Source of the DNA: Caulobacter segnis
Lineage (GTDB): Bacteria; Pseudomonadota; Alphaproteobacteria; Caulobacterales; Caulobacteraceae
DNA: 64,000 nucleotides
Assembly: GCF_019931575.1 (NCBI RefSeq)
Contig: NZ_CP082923.1
Location: forward strand, 2,232,001-2,296,000
Direction of reading: 5' to 3'
In this document: positions 47,449 to 56,713 of the stretch, in pieces
Layout: the number at the start of each line of letters is the position of its first letter
Numbering within the stretch: position 1 is the first letter of the stretch
Notes under the pieces: generated by a model
The model's database searches: none
What the model saw: only the letters and a program-made list of their open reading frames with translations
What the model was told of the DNA's origin: nothing
Made by a program: the position numbers and the translations under genes

Positions 47449-50400
47449 AGGTAGCGGTAGCGCAGGCCCAGCCGGAACTCGCGTCCCGTGCGGTGCTGGT
47501 AGTTGGGGATCTGGCTGCGGTCGATGAACTGACGCGACACCCTGTCCGTCAGGTTGGCGCCGTCCGCCGTCAGGGTCAGTTGCGGGGACAGCCGATAGCG
47601 CACCGAGACGTCCACCGTGGTCAGGGCGCCGAAGCCGTCGGCGTCCCCGCCGGTCTGGGCGGGAACCGAGGCCAGGTAGCGGCCTCGGTGACTGATGGCG
47701 GCGCGCGCGTCGAGGCGACGGCCGGCGTAGACCAGCGCCAGATTGCCGACCAGGCGGGGGCCACCCAGGGAGTCCTCGATGGCCTGGATCTGGCCGTCGG
47801 GCATCCGGTAACGGACGCTCGAGCGGGTGTAGGCCGCAGACCCCTGCAGTCGCCAGGGCGCCAGGGCCGAACCCGGCGCGCCCAGCGGCGTGACCGCCGA
47901 GATCTCCAGGCCGTTCAGCCTGCCCTTGCCGGTGTTGGCGGGGCGGATGAACTGCCAGATGGGTAGGGCCGGATCGCAGCCCACTGCGCCGCCGCAGGCC
48001 AGGACCGCGACGCTGTCGGGCAGGCCGTACGGGTTGGCCGAGAATGGCGCGGGCTGGGTGATCGTCTGCTGGACCACCGACTGGATCGACTTGTGATAGG
48101 CCGCGATCGTGACCGCGCCGCCGTTCGGGACGAGCCATTCGACGGCCAGGTCCAGGTTCGTCGCGCGCGTCGGCGTGAGGTCCGGATCCCCCGCCGAGAC
48201 CATCTTCAGGCTGGTGGTCGCGATGGTGAAGCCCGGCCGCAGGCTGCGCAGGTCGGGGCGCACCATCACCCGCGCCGCACCGAAGCGGACGGTCAGGTCG
48301 TCGGCAGGCTCCCAGACCAGGTTCGCCGACGGCAGGACGTCGCCATAGTCGCGGCGCACGCGGACGGGCTTCAGCGCGCCGTCGGCCTGGAGCTGCGAGC
48401 CGGTCGAATCCTGGCCCGTGCGGGCCAGGCGAAGTCCGACGTCGCCCCAGAGCTGTCGCCCGGCCTGGCGCGGACGGGAGATCAGCACATAGGCCGCGTC
48501 GTCCTGTTCGGTGATCGCGTAGTTGGTGCCGGCCACCGGCTCGGGACCCAGGCGGAAGGCGTCGCAGCCTGTTCGGGCGCAGGCCTGGCGCAGCAGCGTC
48601 AAGCCGCGCGTGACGTCCGGCGTCAGCCACCCGGCGGGCGGATCGACGACGCCGAACGCGGCGCCCCCGCCGACCATGCGCACATAGTCGGCGACCGGTA
48701 TGGCGGCCAACGCCGCCGGCAGCACGCCATTGAGGTTGGCGATCGCGCCGTTCGATCGCGACAGGGTGACGGCCTCCGTGCGGTAGTCCTTGTGCAGCAC
48801 CCCCGCGCGCCACTCGACGCCGCCCGTCTCGCCCTTCAGGTCGAGGCCGGCGGTCTTGAAGCTGTTGTCGACCCAGTTCGGATCGTCGCGGAACTCCGAC
48901 AGCGTCCAGGCCGAGGCTCGATCCAGGACGGCGTCGCCATAGCCGACGAAGGGATGGGCGCGGTCGCGAAAGTCGTAGGCGAAGCCGTTCACGCCGTACT
49001 GGTCCAGGTGCAGGGTGTTCTGCACCGGGTTGCTGAAGTCCGAGCGCGAGAAGCCCAGCAAGGCCGTGGCCTCGACGCCGCCTGGGAGCCGGCGGCTGGC
49101 CGACAGGGTCGCCTGGCGGAAGATGGTGTCGAGCTCGTCGTAGCGGGCCTCGGACTTGACGTCGACGCCGTCGAACCGGCCCGCGATCAGCACGGCGGGG
49201 CCCTGGCCCGTACGGATCACCGGATCGATCGCGGTCACGGCGTTCAGGCCGCAGGCCGGCGCGGCGGCGGGGCCGCAGGCGCCGGCCGTGCGGAAGGTGA
49301 AGCTCTCCAGCAGGAACTCGTTCCGCTTGGACCTCAGGGTCGCGTACAGCAGGTCCAGCGCCACGCGCGTCCCGTCCGCCGGTCGCCATTCCAGCGCGGC
49401 GGTCAGGCCAAGGCGCGACTGCTCGGCGGTCATCAGTTCCAGGCGCGGGATGCGGGCGTGCAGGGCGGCGTTGACCTCGGCCAGGCTGGCGCCGCCCGTG
49501 GTCGCGCCGAAACCCGGAGAGATCGCGTCGCCCGATTGCCAGCCGCCGGCCGTGCTGCCCGCGTCGACGGCGTAGCGGCGGGAATAGGCGGCCGAGACCA
49601 GGACGCCCAGCCGGTCGTCGGCGAGGCGTCGCGACAGCACGATCGAGCCGCGCGGCGACAGGCGATCGGCGCGGCTGTTCCAGGTCTGCTCGCCGTACAG
49701 GAGGATGCTCTTGTCGCGCAGGTCGAACGGCGAGCGGGTCGATATGTCGATCGTAGCTCCCAACGAACCCTCGTCGACATCGGCCGTCGCGGTCTTCTGC
49801 AGGCGGATCTGCCGGAAGAGGTCGGCGGCGAATACGTTGTAGTCGAAGGCCCGGCCCCGGTTGGTGCCGCCGCCGGCGTTGGCCCCGCCGAACGTCGCCA
49901 AGGTCTCCATGCCGTTGATGCGCACGCGGGTGAAGCGGCTGGCCACGCCCCGGACGGCGATCTGGCGCGTCTCGCCGCCGTCATTGACCGCTGCGGCGCC
50001 AGGCAAGTCGCGCAGGGCGTCGCCCAGGCTGAGCGCGCCGGAGCGCGCGATCTCGTCCTCGGTCAGGATGTCGATGGGCGAGGGCGTGCGGCGCTTCAAC
50101 AGAGCCGGCTGACCGGCCAGGGGCGCGGCGGTCACCCTGATTGAGGCCACCTCGGCCGGGGTCTCGTCGACCCGACGCGGCGGCGGGAGCGGCAAGGGAC
50201 GGGCTCGGGACGTCGGCCGGGCGTTCGACGGCGCCGGCGCGATGGTGACCACGCCGTCCGCGCCGATCACGAAGCTCAGGCGCGCGCCGGCCAGCAACGT
50301 CCCCAGCGCGGCCGGCAGCGACATGGTCCCGCGCAGCGCCGGGGCCGGGCGCCCCGCCACCAGCGGCGCGGGGGCCAGCACCACCGCGCCCGTCCGCTCC

Positions 50401-50537
50401 GACAGGGCCAGCAGCGCGCTGGCTAGGGGCTGGGCGGGCTGATCGAAGGCGAAGACGGCCGGACGCTGGGCCGCCAGGGCCGGAGCGCCCGCTAGCATCA
50501 GGGCCAGAGCCGTGGCCGAGACGAGGGCCGGTCTCAT
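47445..50537 (-). CDS. TonB-dependent transducer with STN signalling domain
   Basis: 1030-residue outer-membrane receptor of the FecA/transducer type. After the signal peptide (TALALMLAGAPALA) there is an STN domain, residues about 28-100 (FAFDQPAQPLASALLALSERTGAVVLAPAPLVAG ... LAGARLSFVIGADGVVTIAP), which contacts a FecR-type anti-sigma factor. The plug begins near residue 160 (DALRDLPGAAAVNDGGETRQIAVRG) and the barrel ends in EFRLGLRYRYL. Its start overlaps the FecR stop by ATGA. Transport and signalling are thus encoded together with the sigma factor at 51438. The ligand is probably a plant-wall oligosaccharide, judged from the neighbours. Confidence 0.9.
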   Translation of the reverse strand: MRPALVSATALALMLAGAPALAAQRPAVFAFDQPAQPLASALLALSERTGAVVLAPAPLVAGRPAPALRGTMSLPAALGTLLAGARLSFVIGADGVVTIAPAPSNARPTSRARPLPLPPPRRVDETPAEVASIRVTAAPLAGQPALLKRRTPSPIDILTEDEIARSGALSLGDALRDLPGAAAVNDGGETRQIAVRGVASRFTRVRINGMETLATFGGANAGGGTNRGRAFDYNVFAADLFRQIRLQKTATADVDEGSLGATIDISTRSPFDLRDKSILLYGEQTWNSRADRLSPRGSIVLSRRLADDRLGVLVSAAYSRRYAVDAGSTAGGWQSGDAISPGFGATTGGASLAEVNAALHARIPRLELMTAEQSRLGLTAALEWRPADGTRVALDLLYATLRSKRNEFLLESFTFRTAGACGPAAAPACGLNAVTAIDPVIRTGQGPAVLIAGRFDGVDVKSEARYDELDTIFRQATLSASRRLPGGVEATALLGFSRSDFSNPVQNTLHLDQYGVNGFAYDFRDRAHPFVGYGDAVLDRASAWTLSEFRDDPNWVDNSFKTAGLDLKGETGGVEWRAGVLHKDYRTEAVTLSRSNGAIANLNGVLPAALAAIPVADYVRMVGGGAAFGVVDPPAGWLTPDVTRGLTLLRQACARTGCDAFRLGPEPVAGTNYAITEQDDAAYVLISRPRQAGRQLWGDVGLRLARTGQDSTGSQLQADGALKPVRVRRDYGDVLPSANLVWEPADDLTVRFGAARVMVRPDLRSLRPGFTIATTSLKMVSAGDPDLTPTRATNLDLAVEWLVPNGGAVTIAAYHKSIQSVVQQTITQPAPFSANPYGLPDSVAVLACGGAVGCDPALPIWQFIRPANTGKGRLNGLEISAVTPLGAPGSALAPWRLQGSAAYTRSSVRYRMPDGQIQAIEDSLGGPRLVGNLALVYAGRRLDARAAISHRGRYLASVPAQTGGDADGFGALTTVDVSVRYRLSPQLTLTADGANLTDRVSRQFIDRSQIPNYQHRTGREFRLGLRYRYL

Positions 50538-51460
50538 CGCGCGCGGATCAGCAGGCCGCCGTCGGCTTCGCGGGCCACCGTGACCGGCAGCGCGCGCGGC
50601 AGGCCGGCGACGAAGGGGGCCGCCTGATCCGGGCGCAGGCCCGCCGTCACCTTCAAGCGCGCGGCGCCGGGCGTGACCCTGGCCCGAAGACCGTAGCGGT
50701 TCAGATCGGCGACCACCTCGCTCAGTGGCGCGGCGGCGTAGGCCAGGCGCCCGGCGCGCCAGGCGCCGACGTCCTCAGTCCGCGCCAGGGGAGCGGCGCG
50801 AACGCCCGAGGCGTCAGCCAGGGCGCGCTGGCCAGCGCTGACACGCGCCACCAAGGCGCCGCCGGCATGGGCCCGCGAGACCTCGACCAGGCCTTGCTCG
50901 ACCTCGACCCGCACGCGGTCGTCCGGCGCGCGGTGGACGTCGAAACGGGTCCCCAGCACGCGGACCTTGGCCGAGCCGGCGGCGACGGTGAACGGATGGG
51001 CCGGGTCGTGGGTGACGGCGAAGAAGGCCTCGCCGCGTTGCAGGACATAGGCCCGACGCGACCATCGCCAGCGGGGCCGCAGGCTGGACCCGGGGGCCAG
51101 GGTTACGGGACTGCCGTCAGCGAGGACGACCGCGCGCGTCTGGCCCGGGGCCGACTGGAGCGCCGGCGGTGGCGTGGCCAGCACGGCGGCGACCAGGCCG
51201 GCGGCGATGGCGAGGCCGGGCCACATCCAGCGGCGCGGCCAGGGGGCGGGGAGAGCCACGATCGGTGCGGCGAGGGCCTGGTCCAACAGCAGCAGCGTAT
51301 GCTCGGCCTGCTCGTAGGCTTGCGCGTGGCGCGGGTCGGCCTTCAGCCAGGCTTCCAGCTGGGCCGAGCGCGCGGGCGGGAAATCCTCGCCGCTCACCGC
51401 CAGGACCCAGTCGCGGGCGCTGACGCCGATCGCCGAGTCAGGATCGACGGGTGCGTTCAC
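50534..51460 (-). CDS. FecR family anti-sigma factor
   Basis: 308-residue inner-membrane regulator. The cytoplasmic part carries the DUF4880-like segment RDWVLAVSGEDFPPARSAQLEAWLKADPRHAQAYEQAE, a single membrane segment follows (MWPGLAIAAGLVAAVLA, near residue 85), and the periplasmic FecR domain includes LADGSPVTLAPGSSLR, RGEAFFAVTHDPAHPFTVAAGSAKVRVLGTRFDV and the C-terminal LSEVVADLNRYG. It would hold the sigma factor and release it when the receptor is loaded. The GTG at 51460 lies inside the 3' end of the sigma gene (23-base overlap). Confidence 0.88.
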   Translation of the reverse strand: MNAPVDPDSAIGVSARDWVLAVSGEDFPPARSAQLEAWLKADPRHAQAYEQAEHTLLLLDQALAAPIVALPAPWPRRWMWPGLAIAAGLVAAVLATPPPALQSAPGQTRAVVLADGSPVTLAPGSSLRPRWRWSRRAYVLQRGEAFFAVTHDPAHPFTVAAGSAKVRVLGTRFDVHRAPDDRVRVEVEQGLVEVSRAHAGGALVARVSAGQRALADASGVRAAPLARTEDVGAWRAGRLAYAAAPLSEVVADLNRYGLRARVTPGAARLKVTAGLRPDQAAPFVAGLPRALPVTVAREADGGLLIRAR

Positions 51461-52175
51461 GCGACAGGCCTCGATAGTCGATGGTTCCGCGCGCGATGGC
51501 GCGCTGGCAGACGGCGGCGGCTTCGTCCACGGTCTTGCGAACGAGGGACTCGGAGACGCCATGGCGGCGGCCGATCTCGGCGAAGCTCAGGCCGTCCACG
51601 CGGTTGGCGGTCAGATACTGGCGATGCCGCTCGGGCAGGCCGGCCAGCACCTTCTGGAGCAGGCGCACCTGCTGCTTGGCGATCAGGGCGCGCTCAAGAT
51701 CGGGGTCCGCGTCGGCGGCCAGGCCAGCGCCGTCGCCCAGGGCCGCCGAGGCGCGCCGCAGCTGGCGACGAGCGTCGTGCATCAGGTTGATGGCGATACG
51801 GAAGACGAAGGCGCGGGGGCTTTCCAGCTGGCGGTTCGCGGTCTGCTCGCCCAGCTTGAAGAAGGCCTGCTGGGCGACGTCCTCGCAGTCGGGCGGGCCA
51901 GGGCCGAACCGGGCGCGCAGGAATGCGCAGAGGTCCCGCCACTCCTTGGCGTAGACGGCCGGGTAGGCCGGGTGATCACGCCAAACCTCCTCCCGGACGA
52001 TTCGAAGCTTCGGCCGCTCCGCCTGGGACACCGCCACTCCCCGATTGTTCTCGGCATCCTCGTTGGGCGCGACGATGCGGTCGAACGCCGTGTCGATCAA
52101 TGGCGCGTCGGGATTTTCGGGCGATCCGGAACTTTTTCGTGCGGATCGGCGGGCGGAAATCGTCGTTATGGCCAA
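51438..52175 (-). CDS. ECF sigma factor (FecI-like)
   Basis: Up to 245-residue extracytoplasmic-function sigma factor. Region 2 is DLCAFLRARFGPGPPDCEDVAQQAFFKLGEQ, then AFVFRIAINLMHDARRQLRR; region 4 is GLPERHRQYLTANRVDGLSFAEIGRRHGVSESLVRKTV. The long frame starts at a TTG at 52175 with GGAGGAGC almost adjacent, which is close spacing; GTG codons about 45 residues further in (VAVSQAERP) would give a roughly 198-residue protein nearer the family norm, so the start is uncertain. It is divergent from the pectin operon and heads the sigma/FecR/receptor unit. Confidence 0.88.
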   Translation of the reverse strand: MAITTISARRSARKSSGSPENPDAPLIDTAFDRIVAPNEDAENNRGVAVSQAERPKLRIVREEVWRDHPAYPAVYAKEWRDLCAFLRARFGPGPPDCEDVAQQAFFKLGEQTANRQLESPRAFVFRIAINLMHDARRQLRRASAALGDGAGLAADADPDLERALIAKQQVRLLQKVLAGLPERHRQYLTANRVDGLSFAEIGRRHGVSESLVRKTVDEAAAVCQRAIARGTIDYRGLSRERTRRS

Positions 52176-52209
52176 GCTCCTCCGGGGTGGGGAAAATCCA
52201 GGGATTTCC

Positions 52210-52229
52210 GAAAGTTACCGGTAACTTTC
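52210..52229. promoter_or_regulatory. 20-bp perfect palindrome (LacI-type operator candidate)
   Basis: GAAAGTTACCGGTAACTTTC is identical to its own complement. The CG-centred ACCGGT core is the usual form of LacI-family operators. Its centre is 53 bases from the centre of the second site, about five helical turns. Confidence 0.65.
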
Positions 52230-52265
52230 CGCTTTTGTCAGCTCCCTGGGCATGCTTATCTCAAA

Positions 52266-52279
52266 TGACACCGGTGACA
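52266..52279. promoter_or_regulatory. Second ACCGGT-centred operator candidate
   Basis: TGACACCGGTGACA is palindromic over CACCGGTG and nearly so over all 14 bases. It lies on the pectin-operon side of the possible promoter. Confidence 0.5.
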
Positions 52280-52514
52280 GCAATCCGGTGAAAGACGGTC
52301 CCAAGGGCCGCGGAAAAATGGGGAGGTCACGATGTTCACGCCGTCGAGTCGCGCCGCGAAAGGCGCATCCGGTGAGACGATCATCGTCGACGCTCCAGCC
52401 ACCTTCTCCTTGAACAATTCGCCGCTCTAGGCGCCAGGACCGTCTCCCCCGAGACGCCAAACTGGGCGGCGCTGGTCCTTTCCCCGCGTCGCCCATCCTT
52501 CTTCGGAGTCGCGC

Positions 52515-53384
52515 ATGCGTTTGAAGGCCCTGACCCTGGCGACCGCCCTGGCGCTGACGCCGTTGGCGGCGCACGCCCAGACGGCGGAGCCCGCGCCGGC
52601 GAAGTTCAAGGCCATCAAGATCGTGCTGGTCGGCGACTCCACCACGGCCGTGCTGGGCGGCTGGGGCCCCAGCTTCTGCGGCTGGCACGTGACCTCGTTC
52701 GCCGCCTGCATCAACCTGGCGCGCGGCGGGCGCTCCAGCGGCAACTACCGCGCCGAGGGCTCGTGGGCGCTGGCCATGGACGAGATCAAGTCCGGCGGCT
52801 TCACCGACACCTACGTGCTGATCCAGTTCGGCCATAACGACCAACCGGGCAAGCCCGGCCGCTCGACGGACCTGGCCACCGAGTTTCCGGCCAACATGAA
52901 GCGCTATGTCGAGGAGGTGCGGGCGGCCGGCGGCAAGCCGGTCCTTGTCACGCCCCTGACGCGCCGCCAGTTCAAGGATGGCAAGCTGATCGACGATCTG
53001 GGACCGTGGGCCGAGGCCGTGCGCAAGGTCGCCGTCGAGACCGGTACGCCGCTGGTCGACCTGCACGCCCGCAGCCAGGCGGCCGTCCAGGCCATGGGAC
53101 CGGTCGAGGCCATGCAGTTCGCCCAGCGTCCGCCGTCGGCCGAGGTGGTCGAGGCCGCGACCAAGACCGGCACGACCATCGCCGCCAGCACGGGCGTCCC
53201 GGTCGCGCCCGGCGCGCCGGCGCAGAACCAGCAGAACAACGCCGCCGTCGAGCCGATGGGCCAGGCCAGGCTGTCGTTCGACTACACGCATCTGGGCGTC
53301 GTCGGCGCGGACTACTTCTCGACCATCGTCACGGACGAGCTGTCAAAGTCCGTTCCGGCCCTGCGCCGCTACCTGATTCCGTAA
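52515..53384 (+). CDS. Rhamnogalacturonan acetylesterase-like SGNH hydrolase
   Basis: 289-residue exported esterase of the CE12-type SGNH/GDSL family, which removes acetyl groups from rhamnogalacturonan. A signal peptide (LTLATALALTPLAAHA) precedes block I with the catalytic serine (LVGDSTTAVLGGWG), block II glycine (LARGGRSSGNYRAEGSW), block III asparagine (IQFGHNDQPGKPG) and the Asp/His pair in SFDYTHLGVVGADYF. A low-complexity insert of about 30 residues (AASTGVPVAPGAPAQNQQ region) precedes that pair and is unusual. It is the first gene of the pectin operon; the GH95 gene starts 14 bases later. Confidence 0.88.
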   Translation: MRLKALTLATALALTPLAAHAQTAEPAPAKFKAIKIVLVGDSTTAVLGGWGPSFCGWHVTSFAACINLARGGRSSGNYRAEGSWALAMDEIKSGGFTDTYVLIQFGHNDQPGKPGRSTDLATEFPANMKRYVEEVRAAGGKPVLVTPLTRRQFKDGKLIDDLGPWAEAVRKVAVETGTPLVDLHARSQAAVQAMGPVEAMQFAQRPPSAEVVEAATKTGTTIAASTGVPVAPGAPAQNQQNNAAVEPMGQARLSFDYTHLGVVGADYFSTIVTDELSKSVPALRRYLIP

Positions 53385-53398
53385 GCCTAGGTTTCGTC

Positions 53399-55744
53399 AT
53401 GACCCTGACCCGCCGCTCTACGCTCGCCGTCCTCGGCGCCACGACGGCCCTGGCCGGAACCTCGGCCCGCGCCGCCGCGCCCAAGGCCTCGCCGCTGCGC
53501 CTGTGGTACCGCCAGCCGGCCAAGGAGTGGGTCGAGGCCCTGCCGGTCGGCTCGGGCAAGCTGGGGGCGATGATCTTCGGCGGCGTCGCGGCCGAGCGGC
53601 TGCAATTGAACGAGGACACCCTGTGGGCGGGCGGTCCGTACGAGCCGATTAATCCGGAGGCTCATGCGGCCTTGCCGGAGATCCGCCGCCTGATCGACGC
53701 GGGCGAATACGCCAAGGCCACCGACCTGGCCGACGCCAAGTTCATGGGCGTTCCCAAGCGCCAGATGTCCTACCAGACGATCGGCGATCTCAAGCTGGAC
53801 TTCCCGGGCCTGGGCGAAGCGAGCGCCGACTATGTCCGCGACCTCGACCTCGACGGCGCCATCGCCACGACCCGCTTCACGGCCGGCGGCGTCCGCCATG
53901 TCCGCGAGGTGATCGGCAGCGCGCCGGACGGCGTGATCGCCGTGCGCCTGACCGCCAGCAGGAAGGGCGCGATCAATGTCGACCTCAGCTTCGCCAGCCC
54001 GCTGAAGTCCAAGCTGGTCTCGTCGGTCGAGGGCGCGCACCTGATCCTGGCCGGGACCAACGAGCCGTCGCAGGGCGTCGACGCCAAGCTGACGTTCGAG
54101 TGCCGCGTCGAGGTCAGGGCCAAGGGCGGCAAGGTCAGCGGGCAGGGTGGTGTCTTGTCGGTGAAAGGCGCCGACGAGGTCGTGCTGTTGATCGCCGCCG
54201 CCACCAGCTATCGCCACTATGACGACGTCTCGGGCGACCCGACCGCGCTGAACAAGGCGACCCTGGCCAAGCTTACCGGCAAGCCGTGGGCCAAGATGCT
54301 GGCCGAGCACCAGGCCGACCACCGGGCCCTGTTCCGCCGCGTCGGCGTCGACTTCGGCCGCACTCGCGCCGACCTGCTGCCGACGGACGAGCGCATCAAG
54401 CAGTCGCCGACCACCGACGATCCGTCCCTGGCGGCGCTGTACTACCAGTACGGCCGCTACCTGCTGATCGCCTGCTCGCGGCCGGGCAGCCAGCCGGCCA
54501 ACCTGCAGGGGATCTGGAACGACAAGACGTTCGCGCCGTGGGGCGGCAAGTACACGATCAACATCAATACCGAGATGAACTACTGGCCGGCCGAGCCGAC
54601 CGGCCTGCCGGAGCTGGTCGAGCCGCTGATCGCTCTGGTGAAGGACATCTCCGAGACCGGTACGCGGATGGCCAAGGCCATGTACGGCGCGCGCGGCTGG
54701 GTCACGCACCACAATACCGATCTGTGGCGGGCCACCGCCCCGATCGACGGCGCCAAGTTCGGGGTCTGGCCGACCGGCGGCGCTTGGCTCTGCAAGCACG
54801 TCTGGGATCGCTACGACTATGGTCGCGACCAGGCCTATCTCGAGCGGGTCTATCCGCTGATGAAGGGCTCGGCGCGGTTCTTCCTCGACACCCTGGTGGT
54901 CGATCCCAAGTTCGGGGTTCTGGTCACCAGCCCGTCGATCTCGCCGGAGAACGACCACGGCCATGGCTCGTCCCTGGCCGCCGGCCCGACCATGGACCAG
55001 GCGATCGTCCGCGACCTTTTCGACAACTGCCTGAAGGCCGAGGCCATCCTGGGGGCGGACGCAGCCTTCGTCGCCGAGCTGAAGGCCGCGCGTGACAAGC
55101 TGGCCCCCTACAAGATCGGCAAGGACGGCCAGTTGCAGGAGTGGCAGGAGGACTGGGACGCCGACGCCAAGGACATCCACCACCGCCACGTCTCGCACCT
55201 CTACGGCCTGTTCCCGTCGGACCAGATCTCGATCGACACCACACCCAAGCTGGCGGCGGCGGCCAGGCAGACCCTGGTCACGCGCGGTGACCTCTCGACC
55301 GGCTGGGCCATCGCCTGGCGTCTGAACCTGTGGTCGCGGCTGGGCGATGGCGACCACGCCCACGGCATACTGAAGCTGCTGCTGGGCCCCGAGCGGACCT
55401 ATCCGAACATGTTCGACGCCCACCCGCCGTTCCAGATCGACGGCAATTTCGGCGGGACCTCGGGCATGACCGAGATGATCCTGCAAAGCCGCAACGACCG
55501 CATCTACCTGCTGCCGGCCCTGCCATCGGCCTGGCCGACCGGCCACGTCACGGGTCTGAGGGCGCGCGGCGCTGTCGGCGTCGACGTGCGTTGGACGGGC
55601 GGCAAGCTGTCCGAAGCGGTGCTGACCGCCAAGGCCGACGGCAAGCACACGGTGGTGCTCGCAGGCTCGACCCTCGACCTCGACCTCAAGAAGGGCCAGA
55701 GCGCGCGTCTTGTCGCCCGCGACGGCGCCTTGGTGCGGGCATGA
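53399..55744 (+). CDS. GH95 alpha-L-fucosidase/alpha-L-galactosidase
   Basis: 781-residue exported glycosidase with a twin-arginine-like leader (LTRRSTLAVLGATTALAG). GH95 signatures are LRLWYRQPAKEWVEALPVGSGKLGAMIFGG, LQLNEDTLWAGGPY, LQGIWNDKTFAPWGGKYTININTEMNYWPAE, SPSISPEN with its glutamate, RHVSHLYGLFPS and FQIDGNFGGTSGMTEM. Members remove alpha-1,2-linked L-fucose or L-galactose, as in xyloglucan and RG-II side chains. The adjacent fucose-type catabolic operon supports L-fucose release. The ATG at 53399 is the start (the frame is open to 53006 as a shadow of the esterase gene). It overlaps the next gene by ATGA. Confidence 0.92.
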   Translation: MTLTRRSTLAVLGATTALAGTSARAAAPKASPLRLWYRQPAKEWVEALPVGSGKLGAMIFGGVAAERLQLNEDTLWAGGPYEPINPEAHAALPEIRRLIDAGEYAKATDLADAKFMGVPKRQMSYQTIGDLKLDFPGLGEASADYVRDLDLDGAIATTRFTAGGVRHVREVIGSAPDGVIAVRLTASRKGAINVDLSFASPLKSKLVSSVEGAHLILAGTNEPSQGVDAKLTFECRVEVRAKGGKVSGQGGVLSVKGADEVVLLIAAATSYRHYDDVSGDPTALNKATLAKLTGKPWAKMLAEHQADHRALFRRVGVDFGRTRADLLPTDERIKQSPTTDDPSLAALYYQYGRYLLIACSRPGSQPANLQGIWNDKTFAPWGGKYTININTEMNYWPAEPTGLPELVEPLIALVKDISETGTRMAKAMYGARGWVTHHNTDLWRATAPIDGAKFGVWPTGGAWLCKHVWDRYDYGRDQAYLERVYPLMKGSARFFLDTLVVDPKFGVLVTSPSISPENDHGHGSSLAAGPTMDQAIVRDLFDNCLKAEAILGADAAFVAELKAARDKLAPYKIGKDGQLQEWQEDWDADAKDIHHRHVSHLYGLFPSDQISIDTTPKLAAAARQTLVTRGDLSTGWAIAWRLNLWSRLGDGDHAHGILKLLLGPERTYPNMFDAHPPFQIDGNFGGTSGMTEMILQSRNDRIYLLPALPSAWPTGHVTGLRARGAVGVDVRWTGGKLSEAVLTAKADGKHTVVLAGSTLDLDLKKGQSARLVARDGALVRA

Positions 55745-56700
55745 TCGGCAAGCGCATCTTCCTGGGCCTGCTGCTGGCCACGGCCCTGGCGGATGTCGCC
55801 TCGGCCGAGACCCTGCGGGTGGGGCCCAAGGCGGCCTACAAGACCCTGACCGCCGCCGTCGAGGCGCTGCCGGAGGACGGCGGCACGATCGAGCTGGCGC
55901 CGGGCGAGTACCGGGAGAAGGTGACGATCGCCAAGCCGAATGTCCGCCTAATCGGCAAGGGCGCGCGGCCCCAGGACGTGGTCGTCGTCTGGAGCGACGG
56001 GGCCCTGACGGCCGGCGGCACCTTCAAGTCGTTCACGATGAACGTCTCGGGCGACGGCTTCCGGGCCAGGAACCTGACGATCCAGAACGACTATCACCTG
56101 AAGGACCCGCGTCCGTCCCAGGCTGTGGCGCTGGCCATCACCGCCGATCGCGCCGTGCTGGAGAAGGTGCGGCTGCTGGGCGCGCAGGACACGCTCTATG
56201 CCGCGTCCAAGAAGGACAAGCCTAGCCGGCAGTATTTCAAGAACTGCTATGTCGAGGGGCACGTCGACTTCATCTTCGGCGACGCCAAGGCCTTCTTCGA
56301 TCGCTGCCACATCCATGGCGTCGCCCACGAGACGGTGATGATCACCGCCCAGAGCAAGGTGCGGCCCGACCAGGACAGCGCCTATGTCTTCGACCGTTGC
56401 CTGATCACCGCCGACAAGGACGCCAAGTCGATCTGGTTCGGCCGCGCCTGGCGACCCCTGGCGACGGTGGTCTTCATGCGCTCGCGCATCGAGGCTCCGC
56501 TGGAGCCGGCCGGCTGGCGCGAGTGGACGCCGGGCAAGACCGAGACCCTGAACACCGCGACCTTCGCCGAGTACGCCTCGACCGGTCCGGGGGCGAGCCC
56601 CAAGACCCGCGAGCCGCGCACCAAGCAGCTGACCGCCGACCAGGCCAAGGCCTGGAGTCGCAAGACCTTCCTGGCCGGCTCCGACGGCTGGACCCCGTAA
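55741..56700 (+). CDS. Pectin methylesterase (CE8)
   Basis: 319-residue exported right-handed beta-helix enzyme that demethylates homogalacturonan. Signal peptide FLGLLLATALADVASA, then the CE8 motifs: GAQDTLYA with Asp150, YVEGHVDFIFGDAKAFF with nucleophile Asp176, and IWFGRAWRPL with Arg235 and Trp237 (usual form LGRPW, so FGRAW is a small deviation). Its product is the preferred substrate of the PL1 lyase encoded two genes later. It starts within the GH95 stop (ATGA) and ends 13 bases before the next gene. Confidence 0.93.
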   Translation: MIGKRIFLGLLLATALADVASAETLRVGPKAAYKTLTAAVEALPEDGGTIELAPGEYREKVTIAKPNVRLIGKGARPQDVVVVWSDGALTAGGTFKSFTMNVSGDGFRARNLTIQNDYHLKDPRPSQAVALAITADRAVLEKVRLLGAQDTLYAASKKDKPSRQYFKNCYVEGHVDFIFGDAKAFFDRCHIHGVAHETVMITAQSKVRPDQDSAYVFDRCLITADKDAKSIWFGRAWRPLATVVFMRSRIEAPLEPAGWREWTPGKTETLNTATFAEYASTGPGASPKTREPRTKQLTADQAKAWSRKTFLAGSDGWTP

Positions 56701-56713
56701 AGCAGAGTATCCC

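Larger units (their letters stand above)
52176..52514. other. 339-base divergent regulatory region, ECF unit and pectin operon
   Basis: Contains the two ACCGGT-centred palindromes at 52210 and 52266, a possible promoter between them (TTGTCA at 52235 and GCTTATC at 52254) and a structured leader further on, with CGTCTC-CCCC-GAGACG at 52441-52456 and outer arms AGGACC/GGTCCT. No small gene is visible. Confidence 0.6.

Noticed and set aside
53387-55648. 753-codon frame on the minus strand opposite GH95
   Set aside because: Shadow of the GH95 gene; low-information His/Gln/Asp/Val-rich translation.
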